Notes under the pieces: model-generated | What the model saw: only the letters and a program-made list of their open reading frames with translations | What the model was told of the DNA's origin: nothing | Database searches by the model: none | Position numbers and translations under genes: made by a program | Part shown: piece by piece, positions 5,224-5,345 of the stretch | How positions within the stretch are numbered: the stretch's first letter is position 1 | Layout: every line of letters begins with the position of its first letter | Assembly: GCA_903852955.1 (NCBI GenBank) | Contig: CAINSH010000125.1 | Location: forward strand, 1 to 5,345 | Origin: an uncultured Actinomycetes bacterium | GTDB taxonomy: Bacteria; Actinomycetota; Actinomycetes; Nanopelagicales; Nanopelagicaceae | Direction of reading: 5' to 3' | DNA: 5,345 nt

Positions 5224-5345
5224 TTGTTTTAGGCTTCATTGCCTCGGGCAAATGACGTTCTAATTTGATAGTTAAAATACCATCTTTGGCAACGGCGCTG
5301 TTTACCTCAACATAGTTGTCGAGAGTAAACGAGCGAATCCAACGA
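5201..5345 (-). CDS. hsp20: Small heat-shock protein Hsp20, C-terminal 47 residues (5' end outside window)
   Basis: ATP-independent holdase chaperone of the alpha-crystallin type; it keeps unfolding proteins soluble. Only the end is present, read from the right edge to the TAG at 5203-5201. It shows the last strands of the alpha-crystallin domain: RWIRSFTLDNYVEVNSAVAK, then the hallmark DGILTIKLERHLPE, where A-x-x-x-DGILTI is the family signature. After it come MKPKTIAI and a short tail TYKS; IAI is the I-x-I motif that docks on neighbouring dimers. RSFTL and the PE-x-x-KPK-x-IAI ending are of the IbpA/phage type. From general knowledge, hsp20 is a common gene of T4-like cyanophages. It lies directly upstream of clpS on the same strand, so the two may be partly co-transcribed, and both act in protein quality control. 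Confidence 0.85.
   Translation of the reverse strand, partial: RWIRSFTLDNYVEVNSAVAKDGILTIKLERHLPEAMKPKTIAITYKS

Overview
The window carries two kinds of DNA. Positions 1 to about 4800 look like the chromosome of a small-genome, moderate-GC actinobacterium. The protein styles and gene set recall freshwater Nanopelagicales (acI) or a relative; this placement is inference from family resemblance. The evidence is the actinobacterial locus of a ParA-like ATPase, ScpA, ScpB, an RluB-type pseudouridine synthase and aromatic amino-acid genes, known in Streptomyces, Mycobacterium and Corynebacterium. Positions from about 4800 to the right end are far more AT-rich (roughly 23-30% GC in sampled 60-base lines, against about 40-55% in most genes to the left). 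They carry a ClpS and an Hsp20 that resemble those of aquatic T4-like phages more than actinobacterial proteins.

Layout. The left part reads leftward: scpA (2488-3360) overlaps scpB (1944-2495) by 8 nt, rluB (1188-1901) follows, then a 270-bp AT-rich spacer with repeated ATCGAT-containing boxes, then aroH (555-917) and tyrA (1-554, cut by the window edge), joined as TAA-ATG. In the middle, parA (3442-4326) and a small basic protein (4323-4733) read rightward, coupled by an ATGA overlap and divergent from scpA across 81 bp. The small protein ends in what looks like a ribbon-helix-helix DNA-binding domain. The right part holds clpS (4839-5141) and the 3' end of hsp20 (5201-5345), both leftward, with a strong sigma70-type promoter for clpS overlapping the end of hsp20.

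Function. ScpA and ScpB are the kleisin and winged-helix subunits of the SMC condensin, and ParA plus its small DNA-binding partner probably act in chromosome organisation or division-site control, so 1944-4733 is a chromosome-handling block. AroH and TyrA catalyse consecutive steps of tyrosine synthesis (chorismate to prephenate to 4-hydroxyphenylpyruvate). RluB modifies 23S rRNA. ClpS and Hsp20 are both proteostasis proteins.

The points most worth a second look are the abrupt actinobacterial/phage-like join near 4800-4840 (assembly or amplification chimera, integrated viral DNA, or transfer), the ParA/RHH-like pair with a candidate operator in its promoter, and the spaced repeat boxes upstream of aroH.
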